16,688 nucleotides of DNA. Source: JBJXGC01 sp046154545. Its GTDB lineage: Bacteria > Chloroflexota > Dehalococcoidia > Tepidiformales > Tepidiformaceae. A program made the translations under genes and the position numbers. Shown here piece by piece: positions 1 to 7,387 of this stretch. Position 1 is the stretch's first letter; each line of letters starts with the position of its first letter. The notes under the pieces are model-generated. The model did not search any database and was not told where the DNA came from. It worked only from the letters and a program-made list of their open reading frames with translations. The stretch is taken from the NCBI GenBank assembly GCA_046154545.1, contig JBJXGC010000176.1:1-16688 (forward strand), given 5' to 3'.

Positions 1-785
1 TCGGGGCAGGGGACGTCGATACCGGCCCGGAATTCGGCGGCGAGGCCGGGCGGGACAGAGGAGCCGCTCATATCCATCGCACCCTCTTCCCGGGGCTTCG
101 CGCGCATGACGCGGACGGGGACGGTAATCGCATCGACCGCCTCGTAGATCCGCGCTCCGCTGGCGTTGGCGGCGTAGACGGCGGCTTCGATGTGCGGCGG
201 GCAGGCGAGGACGTAGCCGTCACCGTCCGGGGCGGGCAGGAGGCCGTAGGTACAGTAGTCCCGCAGGACAGCGCGCTCCCAGCGGTCGAAGGGGACGCGG
301 TCTTTGAAGCGGTCGAACATCTCATCGGCGGAGGCCCAACGGTTGCGGCGGCGGGCGGAGAAGTGGGGCTCTTCCTGGCTGCGGCGGAGGGCGTACCCTT
401 CCCGCGGGAAGATCACCGGGTCGACCAGGAGGAGTGCCGCGAAGGCATCCGGGGCCACACCAGCGGCGTGGGTGACCGCGAAGCCGCCCTTCGAGTGGCC
501 GACACCGATGACGGAGGTGAGGCCGAGCGCGCGGATCACCGCCGCGACATCGTCTCCGAACGAGGGCCAGGTGTAGGGAGGCTCTGGTTTGTCGCTGCGG
601 CCGTGGCCACGCATGTCGAGGGCGACGACGTGGCGGCCGGGCAGGAGGCGGACGACTTCGTCCCAGCAGTGGGCGTGAAAGCCGGTGGCGTGGGCGAGGA
701 GGATGGGCCGCCCGCTTCCCGGCCATTCGTAGACCTGGAGTTCGACATCACCAGACCTGACACGGAGTTCCTTCGGTTGATCCAT
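1..785 (-). CDS. Alpha/beta hydrolase, 3' end cut by window edge
   Basis: A serine hydrolase of the alpha/beta-hydrolase fold, probably a cytoplasmic esterase, lactonase or epoxide-hydrolase-like enzyme; the substrate cannot be told. The 261 visible residues carry the oxyanion-region HATGF (32-36), the DMRGHGRSDKP segment (57-67) typical of the fold, and the nucleophile elbow GHSKGG (96-101) with Ser98 as the expected nucleophile. LLVDP (119-123) follows. The catalytic His lies beyond the window. After the last visible core strand (VPVRVMRAKPREEG, 222-235) I do not see the usual acidic residue, so the acid may be elsewhere. The ATG at 785 is preferred because a TACCAT -10 box ends 7 bases before it, implying leaderless transcription. 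The gene is divergent from the metallo-hydrolase gene at 856. Frame, fold motifs and codon use agree; only the substrate is unknown. Confidence 0.88.
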   Translation of the reverse strand, partial: MDQPKELRVRSGDVELQVYEWPGSGRPILLAHATGFHAHCWDEVVRLLPGRHVVALDMRGHGRSDKPEPPYTWPSFGDDVAAVIRALGLTSVIGVGHSKGGFAVTHAAGVAPDAFAALLLVDPVIFPREGYALRRSQEEPHFSARRRNRWASADEMFDRFKDRVPFDRWERAVLRDYCTYGLLPAPDGDGYVLACPPHIEAAVYAANASGARIYEAVDAITVPVRVMRAKPREEGAMDMSGSSVPPGLAAEFRAGIDVPCP

Positions 786-792
786 GGCCTAA

Positions 793-798
793 ATGGTA
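793..798 (-). promoter_or_regulatory. -10 box (TACCAT) of the alpha/beta hydrolase
   Basis: On the minus strand TACCAT (TAnnnT type) is followed by 7 bases and then the ATG of the hydrolase. Transcription would begin at or next to the start codon, and there is no Shine-Dalgarno sequence. No convincing -35 box is visible. Confidence 0.45.
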
Positions 799-821
799 AC
801 GCCGGGGCGGGCTGAGGGCGC

Positions 822-827
822 TATGAT
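822..827 (+). promoter_or_regulatory. -10 box (TATGAT) of the MBL-fold hydrolase gene
   Basis: TATGAT matches the consensus at 5 of 6 bases and lies 28 bases before the ATG at 856, leaving room for a short leader with the strong AAAGGAGG ribosome site at 841-848. No clear -35 box is seen. It is about 25 bases from the opposing hydrolase -10 box, so the two genes share a compact divergent promoter region. Confidence 0.45.
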
Positions 828-855
828 GCGGGCGTTTTCCAAAGGAGGAATCACG

Positions 856-1800
856 ATGAGCAGCGGTCACCTGCCCCATGGCACCGAAGTGCCGCCGCCG
901 GCCATCCAGGAGGTGGCGGCGGGCATCTACGCCTACATCCAGCTCGATGGCAGTTGGTTTCTGAACAACGCGGGCTGCATCGTCGGCGAGCGGACGGCCA
1001 CGGTCGTGGACGCGACCGGCACGGAGGCCCGGGGCCGGGCCTGGCGCGCCGCGGTGACCTCGATCACGAAGAACCCGGTGACGGCGTTGATCAACACTCA
1101 CCACCACGCCGACCACACGAACGGGAACTTCCTCTTCGCCCCGGCGGCGTCGATCATCGCGCACGAACGCTGCCGGGAGGAGATGGTGGCGAACCCGGGA
1201 TTCCCGCGCTTCTCGCCCCTCTTCCCGGGGACGGACTTCGGCGATTGCCCGCCCGCGCCGCCGACCATCACCTTTCGCGACCGGCTGACGACCTGGGTGG
1301 ATGGGCTGGAGGTGCAGCTCATCTCCATCGGCCCGGCCCACACGACGAACGACATCATCGCCTGGATCCCCGAGCGCAAGGTGCTGTTTTCGGGGGACGT
1401 GATCTTTAATGGGGGCACGCCCTTCACGCTGTTCGGGTCGCTGGCCGGGTCGCTGGAGGCGCTGGAGACGTTAGAGGGGCTCGACGCCCAGACGATCGTG
1501 CCTGGCCACGGGGCAGTCTGCGGAAAGGAGACGATCGCCCCGACCCGGGCCTACATCCAGTTCGTCCTGGGCGAAGCGCGCAAAGGGTTCGAGGCCGGGA
1601 AGCCGGCGGCAGAGGTCGCCCGGGCGCTCGACCTTGGGCCGTTCGCCGGGCTCACCGACCCGGAACGGATCGTCCCGAATGTGCACCGGGCGTATTCAGA
1701 GTTCCGGGGCGAAGCGCGGGGAGCGCCGTTGCCGTTGATGGAGATGTTCCAGGCGATGATCGACTACAACGGGGGCCAGCCGCTCCGCTGCCTGGCCTGA
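856..1800 (+). CDS. MBL-fold metallo-hydrolase
   Basis: A metallo-beta-lactamase-fold hydrolase of 314 residues, expected to bind two metal ions (usually zinc) and cleave an ester, thioester or similar bond; the substrate is not evident. The metal-binding set is complete: HHHADH (82-87) gives the HxHxDH motif (His82, His84, Asp86, His87), followed by His162 in GPAHT, Asp181 in FSGD and His218 in PGHG. An additional C-terminal helical part of about 90 residues follows. No signal peptide is visible, so it is probably cytoplasmic. The reading frame is open further upstream, but ATG 856 is chosen because AAAGGAGG lies 7 bases before it. It is divergent from the hydrolase at 785 and stands alone; the next gene starts 257 bases downstream from its own promoter. 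Confidence 0.93.
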   Translation: MSSGHLPHGTEVPPPAIQEVAAGIYAYIQLDGSWFLNNAGCIVGERTATVVDATGTEARGRAWRAAVTSITKNPVTALINTHHHADHTNGNFLFAPAASIIAHERCREEMVANPGFPRFSPLFPGTDFGDCPPAPPTITFRDRLTTWVDGLEVQLISIGPAHTTNDIIAWIPERKVLFSGDVIFNGGTPFTLFGSLAGSLEALETLEGLDAQTIVPGHGAVCGKETIAPTRAYIQFVLGEARKGFEAGKPAAEVARALDLGPFAGLTDPERIVPNVHRAYSEFRGEARGAPLPLMEMFQAMIDYNGGQPLRCLA

Positions 1801-1835
1801 GTTCGAGCGGGGGCGCCGAGAGAGCTTCGTGGTGA

Positions 1836-1851
1836 GCGGCCTCCCGGCCGC
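1836..1851 (+). terminator. GC hairpin after the MBL gene, possible terminator
   Basis: GCGGCC (1836-1841), loop TCCC, GGCCGC (1846-1851): a perfect 6-bp stem 36 bases after the stop codon. There is no T-run, so it could be a weak or factor-dependent terminator, or chance in G+C-rich DNA. Confidence 0.25.
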
Positions 1852-1855
1852 GCTC

Positions 1856-2045
1856 GGCAGGGTGGAACCGCAGAGTCTTTTCACGTCCAGCGAGGGTTCG
1901 AAGTCGGGCGCTCGGACAACCGTCAGATGAATCTGGCCGGTACAACGAGACATTCCACGTTTGCGAAGCCTGGACGCCTTAGCCCGGGGCCACAGGGAGT
2001 CATGCGACCAATGCAGCACGAGTGGTGACGTTCGGCGTTCGGCCG
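1856..2045. other. Intergenic region, no gene recognised
   Basis: About 190 bases between the MBL gene and the cyclase gene, slightly less G+C-rich than the genes around it. Open frames on the minus strand here have no ribosome site and no recognisable product. A GGTTCGAAG string resembles a tRNA T-arm, but no stem pairs around it. I see no supported feature except the promoter at its right end. Confidence 0.5.
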
Positions 2046-2051
2046 TATAAC
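2046..2051 (+). promoter_or_regulatory. -10 box (TATAAC) of the cyclase/ATPase gene
   Basis: TATAAC matches the consensus at 5 of 6 positions and ends 6 bases before the ATG at 2058, which predicts a transcript starting at or beside the start codon. There is no Shine-Dalgarno sequence, consistent with leaderless translation. No good -35 box is seen. Confidence 0.5.
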
Positions 2052-2057
2052 TAAACC

Positions 2058-5000
2058 ATGCCCGAGGCCGGGACCCTGACGCTGCTGTTTACCGACCTCG
2101 TCGGCTCGACGGAGATCCTCTCGCGCCTCGGCGAAGAGGGCGCGGAAAAGCTGCGGCAAGCCCACTTCTCCCTCCTCCGTGATGCGGGCCAGGCGCATGG
2201 CGGCGAGGAGGTCAAGAACCTGGGCGATGGCCTGATGGTGGTCTTTGGTAGCAGCCTGGCGGCGGTTAATTGCGCCGTTGCGATGCAACAGGCCATCGCC
2301 AGACACAATCGCCGGGCCACGACGGCGCTCAGCGTCCGCATCGGAGTGAGCGTGGGCGAGCCGACGCGGGAAGAGGGCGACTACTTCGGTACGCCGGTGG
2401 TCGAGGCATCGCGGCTATGCGCCGCGGCCTCTGGTGGTGAGGTGCTGGTCGCGGAGCTGGTCCGCCTCCTCGTCGGCGGACGCGGGGGTTACTCGTTCCG
2501 CAGCGTCGGTGCACTGGAACTGAAGGGTCTGCCTGAGCCGCTCGCCGCGTGGAGCGTGGAGTGGCGCGCGCCAGAGGGGGCGGACAGGGCCGGCGCGCCC
2601 CTCCCGGCGGTGCTGGACACGGCCGGCCGCACCGCCTTCGTCGGCCGCGAAGCCGCGCTGGCGCAGCTCCGCGCAGCCTGGGAGCGCACGTGCGAGGGGA
2701 AGCGCGAGGCGGTATTTCTCGCCGGTGAGCCAGGGATCGGGAAGACGCGGGCGGCGGCCGAGTTCGTGCGTGAACTTCATCGAGAGGGCGCGACCGTGCT
2801 CTTCGGACGGTCAAACGAGGAGACGCTGCTCCCGTTTCAGCCGTTTGTTGAAGCCCTTGGCCAGTACACGGTGGAGCTGGACGGGCACGAGCTCCGCGAA
2901 CAGGTGACGCTCGCCGGCCCGGAGGTGTCGATGCTGGTGCCCGATTTGGCGAGACGGCTACCGGGCCTGGCGGAGCCCGTCCATGGTGACCCCGAGGGCG
3001 AGCGCTACCGGCTCTTCGAAGCAGTGACGACGCTCTTCGCCGTGGCTTCGAGCGCCGCACCGCTGGTGCTCGTACTCGATGACCTCCACTGGGCGGACAA
3101 GCCTTCCCTCCTCCTTCTAAAGCACATCCTGCGCTCGCCGAACCAGGCCCGCATCCTCGTGCTGGGCACGTACCGCGAGACCGACCTGTCGCGCAGCCAT
3201 CCCCTGGCCGACGTCATGGCCGATCTGCGCCGCGAGCATCTCTTCGAGCGCATCTCCCTCAGCGGGCTGGATGCGGCGAACGTCGCGACCATGATCGCCA
3301 ACCTGGCCGGCGATGGCCCGCCTCCGGAAGTGACGCGTGCCATCCACGCCGAGACGGATGGCAATCCGTTCTTCGTTGAGGAGGTGCTCCGCCACCTGCA
3401 GGAGTCGGGCGGCCTGGTCATGCGTGACGGGCGGTGGGTCGGCGGACGGCGGATCGAGGAGATGGGCATCCCGGAGGGCGTCCGGGAGGTCCTGGGACGC
3501 CGCCTGAACCGGCTTTCTGAAGGCTGCAATCGTGTGCTTGCCGTGGCGGCCGTGATCGGGCGCGAGTTCGACCTGAAGGTCCTGGCGCGCGTGGCGGACA
3601 TGGACGGGGACGCGCTGTTCGAACTCATCGAAGAGGGCCTCCAGGCCCGGGCGCTTGAAGAAGTGCGGGGCTCGATCGACCATTACACCTTCGCCCACGC
3701 GCTCATCCGGCAGGTGCTCTACGAGGAGCTGAGCGCGGGACGCCGCGTGCGGCTACACCGCCAGGTCGGCCTGGCGCTCGAAGCTGGTGCCCAGGCCGGG
3801 GCGCAGGTGAACGACGCCGAACTCGCCCGTCATTTCCTGCAGGCCGCCCCGGCCGGTGAGACCGCTCGCGCTGTCCTGTACGCGGCCAGGACAGCGGCCC
3901 TACACACGCGCCAGGCCGCCCACGAAGAGGCGGCGGAATTCTACGCCTCCGCCCTGCAGGCGCTCGAAGCTGAGCCAGACCCTGACCGTGAGTGCGAATT
4001 GTTGACCGAGTTGGGACAGTCCCAGAGGCGTGCCGGCGAGGCGAGGCGCGCCGCCGCCACGTTCCTGAAGGCCGCGGAACTGGCCCGAGGGCGGGCGGAA
4101 CCTGAGCGCCTCGCCCCCATCGCCCTGCTCCACGAAGAGGCGTTCCTCCAGGCGGGCGTGGTGCGGCCGGACCCGGACCCAAGCGTTGACCTGCTCAACG
4201 AGGCGCTCGCACAACTCGGCGATGGACACCCGGCATTACGATCGCGCCTCCTTGCCAGCCTCGCGCGGGCGGTGTACTTCGGAGGCGAGATCCCGCACGG
4301 GGGCGAACTTTCCGACGAAGCGGTCGCCCTCGCCCGTGCCGCCGGCGACGCGGACGCCGAGGTCGAGGCCCTGGACGCGCGCCGTACCGCCATCTGGGGG
4401 CCGGACTGCCCGCGGGTAGGCCGGCTTGCGGCGGCCTGTGAGTCGCTCGCCGCTGCCGAGGCGAGAGGCAACCTCGAAGTTGCCCTGGAGGCGCGCAAAT
4501 GGGTCGTTACGGCTGCGCTCGAAGGCGGCGATATGGCGGCCGTCGATGCCGAGATCGAACGCTATGCCCGCGATGCGGCCCTCCTCAAGCAGCCCAGCTT
4601 CTCGTACTACACCCACGTGCTGCGAACGATGCGGCTGACGATGACGGGGGACTTCGATGCGGCGGCAGGTGAAATCGCCGCCACGAAAGCCATCGCCGAC
4701 CGGACAGGCAACGGCAACGCCCGGGACCACAACCAGACCCAGGCGTTCTGGCTGGCCGCCCTCACCGGCGACTTCAGCGCCACAGCTCCCTATGACAACG
4801 AGTATCGTGCCCGCTACGTCGTGTTGGCGGCCTGGGGGGACATGCACAGGCTGGGGGCGGAGGCTGTCCGTAGCACCTGGGACCCGGCGGTCTTGATACC
4901 GGAGCTGGTGTCCTCCCCGCGCGATTTCCTCTGGACGTGGGGGATTACCACCGGCGCCCGGCTGGCAGGACTCCTCGGCGACGCCGAGTCGAGCCGCCGG

Positions 5001-5354
5001 ATCTATGAACTGTTGCTCCCATTCGCGGCGGAGATGGCGGTCACGGGACCGGCCATCACGTTCGACGGCGCGCGGACGCACCACCTCGGGATGCTGGCCG
5101 CAGCCTTTGGCGAACTCGATGACGCAGTTCGCCACATGGAAGATGCCGTCGCCGCGAACGATCGCATCGGCGCCCGGCCCCTGGCGGCGCTCTCGCGCCA
5201 GGCCCTTGCCGCGATCCTCGCCAGGCGGGCGCGGCCCGGCGACAACAGCAGGGCCACGGAGCTGGCGCGGGCAGCATTGGGGGAAGCCACGGCGCTCAGG
5301 ATGGCGCCGCTCGAACGCCAGGCCCTTGACCTTTTGCGGACCATCGACCCGTGA
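2058..5354 (+). CDS. Class III cyclase-domain / AAA (STAND) ATPase / TPR-like protein
   Basis: A 1098-residue multidomain signalling protein. Residues 5-170 are a class III adenylate/guanylate cyclase homology domain: metal-binding Asp13 (FTDLVGST) and Asp57 (LGDG), purine-contacting Lys53 and Asp108 (GDYFG), and Arg119. The position of the transition-state Asn is Val115, so catalytic activity is doubtful. Residues 190-450 form an AAA_16/STAND-type ATPase: FVGRE (194-198), Walker A GEPGIGKT (223-230), Walker B LVLVLDD (336-342) and DGNPFFVEEV (434-443). A winged-helix-like part (about 475-575) follows, then about 500 residues of Ala-rich helical repeats resembling TPRs. There is no C-terminal LuxR-type DNA-binding helix-turn-helix and no membrane segment. 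The gene is monocistronic. The family is common in Chloroflexota, Actinomycetota and Rhizobiales; its ligand and output are generally unknown. Confidence 0.92.
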   Translation: MPEAGTLTLLFTDLVGSTEILSRLGEEGAEKLRQAHFSLLRDAGQAHGGEEVKNLGDGLMVVFGSSLAAVNCAVAMQQAIARHNRRATTALSVRIGVSVGEPTREEGDYFGTPVVEASRLCAAASGGEVLVAELVRLLVGGRGGYSFRSVGALELKGLPEPLAAWSVEWRAPEGADRAGAPLPAVLDTAGRTAFVGREAALAQLRAAWERTCEGKREAVFLAGEPGIGKTRAAAEFVRELHREGATVLFGRSNEETLLPFQPFVEALGQYTVELDGHELREQVTLAGPEVSMLVPDLARRLPGLAEPVHGDPEGERYRLFEAVTTLFAVASSAAPLVLVLDDLHWADKPSLLLLKHILRSPNQARILVLGTYRETDLSRSHPLADVMADLRREHLFERISLSGLDAANVATMIANLAGDGPPPEVTRAIHAETDGNPFFVEEVLRHLQESGGLVMRDGRWVGGRRIEEMGIPEGVREVLGRRLNRLSEGCNRVLAVAAVIGREFDLKVLARVADMDGDALFELIEEGLQARALEEVRGSIDHYTFAHALIRQVLYEELSAGRRVRLHRQVGLALEAGAQAGAQVNDAELARHFLQAAPAGETARAVLYAARTAALHTRQAAHEEAAEFYASALQALEAEPDPDRECELLTELGQSQRRAGEARRAAATFLKAAELARGRAEPERLAPIALLHEEAFLQAGVVRPDPDPSVDLLNEALAQLGDGHPALRSRLLASLARAVYFGGEIPHGGELSDEAVALARAAGDADAEVEALDARRTAIWGPDCPRVGRLAAACESLAAAEARGNLEVALEARKWVVTAALEGGDMAAVDAEIERYARDAALLKQPSFSYYTHVLRTMRLTMTGDFDAAAGEIAATKAIADRTGNGNARDHNQTQAFWLAALTGDFSATAPYDNEYRARYVVLAAWGDMHRLGAEAVRSTWDPAVLIPELVSSPRDFLWTWGITTGARLAGLLGDAESSRRIYELLLPFAAEMAVTGPAITFDGARTHHLGMLAAAFGELDDAVRHMEDAVAANDRIGARPLAALSRQALAAILARRARPGDNSRATELARAALGEATALRMAPLERQALDLLRTIDP

Positions 5355-5403
5355 TCAGGGGAACATGGGACTGTGCCGGGAGATTCCGCCATGTTCATCG
5401 GAG

Positions 5404-5415
5404 CCCCGGCCGGGG
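5404..5415. other. 12-bp perfect palindrome after the cyclase gene
   Basis: CCCCGGCCGGGG lies 50 bases past the cyclase stop codon. It has no loop and no T-run, so it is a poor terminator; in DNA this rich in G+C it may be chance. It is noted because the 181-base gap otherwise holds only the next promoter. Confidence 0.2.
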
Positions 5416-5522
5416 GGCGGCGGGGATGCCGCGCTTTTGGTCACTCCGGGAATTGGCCTCAGTGTCCATGGCCGAGCGTTGAAGTTGTTTGCGTGATGAG
5501 CGCGTGTTGGCGCTGATCGCGC

Positions 5523-5528
5523 TACGAT
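5523..5528 (+). promoter_or_regulatory. -10 box (TACGAT) of the PAC2 operon
   Basis: TACGAT is 7 bases before the GTG start at 5536 and there is no Shine-Dalgarno sequence. This is the same spacing as in front of the hydrolase at 785 and obg. It predicts leaderless transcription of the three-gene operon 5536-7322. Confidence 0.5.
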
Positions 5529-5535
5529 TCTCGCA

Positions 5536-6411
5536 GTGGACGGCTTCGACATCCTGGACATGCCAACGCTCCGCACACCGGTCGTGATCATCGCGTTTAC
5601 CGGCTGGAGCGACACGGGCACCGTCACCGTCGATACGGTGCAGCGGTTGGTGGACGCCTACCGGGGCCAACGCTACCTCACGGTCGATCCCGAGGAGTAC
5701 TACGTCTTCACGGATACGCGTCCCACGGTGAAACTGGACGCCGACGGTATTCGCGAGATCGAATGGCCGCGCAACGAAGCCTACGCGGCCACGCTTTCGG
5801 GGACCTCCCACGACCTGGTGCTGATTAAGGGTGTGGAGCCGAACCTCCGCTGGCGGACGTTCGCGACCCACTTCGCCGACATGATTGGTGAACTGAAGCC
5901 ATCGTTGGTGTGCACGCTGGTGGCGCGGCCGGCGGCGACGCCTCACACGCGGCCGGTGCCGGTGACGGGGTCCTCGGCCGACCCACTGCTGGCGGCGAGG
6001 TTTGGGCTGGGCCGGTCGATGTACCAGGGCCCGACGGGGATTGTGGGCGTGATCCACGATTCGCTGCGGCGGCACAACGCACCCCTGATCAGCCTGGCGG
6101 CGAGCGTGCCCCACTACCTCAATGTGGACGAAAACCCGCCGGCGACGATGGCCCTGCTCAAGGCCCTGGAGCCCGTCATTGGCCTGGCGCCACCACTCGG
6201 CGACCTGGAAGGTGAGGGCGTCCGCTTTGTTGAACGCGTCGAGGAAGCCTCACGGGGAGACGAGCAGATCCGGGCCTACGTGCGGACACTCGAAGAGCAC
6301 TACGGCGAGCCGCAGGGCGAAACGGCGACGGACGGGGGCGAACTCCCGACCACGGACGAGATCCTGCGGGATATCGAAGATCTGCTACGCGGCAGCGGGT
6401 CGGGGACGTAG
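5536..6411 (+). CDS. PAC2 family protein (proteasome assembly chaperone-like)
   Basis: A 291-residue cytoplasmic protein of the PAC2 family, named for eukaryotic proteasome assembly chaperone 2; bacterial members are widespread in Actinomycetota and Chloroflexota, and their function is not established. Family signatures visible: FTGWSDTG (21-28), YYVFTDTRPTV (55-65), LIKGVEPNLRWRTF (96-109), RPAATPHTRPVPVTG (131-145), GIVGVIHDS (168-176) and VPHYL (191-195). A flexible acidic region (about 255-272) precedes a final helix, TDEILRDIEDLLR (273-285). The start is a GTG at 5536 positioned for leaderless translation. It is first in an operon with the unknown gene at 6436 (24-base gap) and yciH. No proteasome subunit is visible in the window, so a chaperone role is only inference from the family name. 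Confidence 0.9.
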   Translation: MDGFDILDMPTLRTPVVIIAFTGWSDTGTVTVDTVQRLVDAYRGQRYLTVDPEEYYVFTDTRPTVKLDADGIREIEWPRNEAYAATLSGTSHDLVLIKGVEPNLRWRTFATHFADMIGELKPSLVCTLVARPAATPHTRPVPVTGSSADPLLAARFGLGRSMYQGPTGIVGVIHDSLRRHNAPLISLAASVPHYLNVDENPPATMALLKALEPVIGLAPPLGDLEGEGVRFVERVEEASRGDEQIRAYVRTLEEHYGEPQGETATDGGELPTTDEILRDIEDLLRGSGSGT

Positions 6412-6435
6412 ACTGGCCTTTCAGGAGGCAGACAA

Positions 6436-6960
6436 ATGGCTGTCAAAGAGCTCGTCTGGCGTTTGGCATCACCCTATGACGCCTATGTGTCGCATGTGGC
6501 GCGGCTGACCGAAGCGATGGACCGCATCCGGGCCCTCTCCGAGATGGCGCTCGGGCATGAGGCGGGCCTCCAGAGTTCGGTGCGGTACGTGCCGGGCATG
6601 GCCGACACCGATGCCCGTGCGGCCCGTTTCCGCGAGCAGCTGGGCGCGGCGGCGGAGCGCATGGGCGACGAAGAGTTCGAGGAGTTCATCCAGATGCTGG
6701 GCGGCGGCGCCGTTGCCAGCGTGGAATCGAACCGCGCCCAGGCGGTGACGCGCCTTTCGCACACGACCCGGGGGCTCGAAGAGTACTTCGCCATCGCCGG
6801 GCAGGAGCTGAGCGTCCTGGAGAAGCGCGGGTACAACCCGGGCCGCACGGACATCGCTCGCCAGCTCCGGGAGAACCGCCTCCCGCCGGTGACCGTGGAC
6901 GACTACCGCCACCAGCTACACCTCCTCGGCACCCGTGTGGGCCAGCGCCCGGCCGAATAG
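6436..6960 (+). CDS. Conserved-looking hypothetical protein, middle gene of PAC2-yciH operon
   Basis: A 174-residue protein that I do not recognise. It is certainly translated: AGGAGG (6423-6428) is 7 bases before the ATG, and the frame fits tightly between two family-assigned genes, ending in TAGTG so that its stop codon shares one base with the GTG of yciH. It has no signal peptide or membrane segment and no cysteines. Composition suggests an alpha-helical, soluble, charged protein. Notable stretches are VKELVWRLASPYDAY (3-17), an acidic GDEEFEEFIQMLGGG segment in the middle, and a basic C-terminal third with RGYNPGRTDIARQLRENR. Its place suggests a link to translation or protein quality control, but this is only context. 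The product may be lineage-specific. Confidence 0.85.
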   Translation: MAVKELVWRLASPYDAYVSHVARLTEAMDRIRALSEMALGHEAGLQSSVRYVPGMADTDARAARFREQLGAAAERMGDEEFEEFIQMLGGGAVASVESNRAQAVTRLSHTTRGLEEYFAIAGQELSVLEKRGYNPGRTDIARQLRENRLPPVTVDDYRHQLHLLGTRVGQRPAE

Positions 6961-7322
6961 TGGCGGGGGAGAAACCGCGGCTCGTCTACTCCACGGATGG
7001 GGGCCGGGTGCCGGCGACGCCGCACAACCGGAAGGTGGCCCCCGCCCCACGCGGGGCCGCGGCACCCCCCGGGCCCCCGGCGGACGGGATCGCGAGGGTC
7101 CAGCGCGACCGGCGGGGGCGTGGAGGGAAGACGGCGACCACGGTGAGCGGCCTGCCCGGCGACGAGCAGGCGCTGGACGCGCTCCTGAAGCAGCTCAAGG
7201 TGAAACTCGGGACGGGCGGCGTGCGTGAGGGCGGGGTGCTCGTCATCCAGGGCGATCAACGCGAGCGGCTGATGGCGGAACTGGCCGCGCTCGGCCTGAA
7301 GGCGAAGCTCGCCGGGGGTTGA
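6960..7322 (+). CDS. yciH: SUI1/eIF1-like translation initiation factor YciH
   Basis: A 120-residue member of the SUI1/eIF1/YciH family, which binds the small ribosomal subunit and, from work on the E. coli protein, influences initiation fidelity. The N-terminus LVYSTDGGR (8-16) is the family's usual opening and is followed by a Pro/Ala-rich linker (about 20-43). The SUI1 domain runs from about 44 to 120: RGRGGKTATTVSGLP (52-66), KVKLGTGGV (80-88), VLVIQGDQRERL (93-104) and the C-terminal LKAKLAGG. The common Cys before GTGG is Leu here. The GTG start overlaps the preceding TAG by one base (TAGTG), showing translational coupling. It is the last gene of the operon and converges on the methyltransferase gene 65 bases away; no classic terminator is obvious in between. 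Confidence 0.93.
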   Translation: MAGEKPRLVYSTDGGRVPATPHNRKVAPAPRGAAAPPGPPADGIARVQRDRRGRGGKTATTVSGLPGDEQALDALLKQLKVKLGTGGVREGGVLVIQGDQRERLMAELAALGLKAKLAGG

Positions 7323-7387
7323 GCAGCCCGCTGCGACGCCAGCGACCGCTTCTCAGCGTTCCCTCTTCCCCGGCGTCAGGAGACACC

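Noticed and set aside
192..815. 207-codon open frame on the plus strand opposite the alpha/beta hydrolase
   Set aside because: It is a shadow of the minus-strand gene, whose product has clear fold motifs; the plus-strand product is low-complexity Gly/Val/Glu.
1885..1920. tRNA-like GGTTCGAAG string
   Set aside because: The flanking bases do not form a T-stem and no acceptor, D or anticodon arm can be drawn.
1652..2306. Overlapping minus-strand open frames across the gap before the cyclase gene
   Set aside because: They run into the coding sequence of the flanking genes on the opposite strand, lack ribosome sites and have no recognisable motif.
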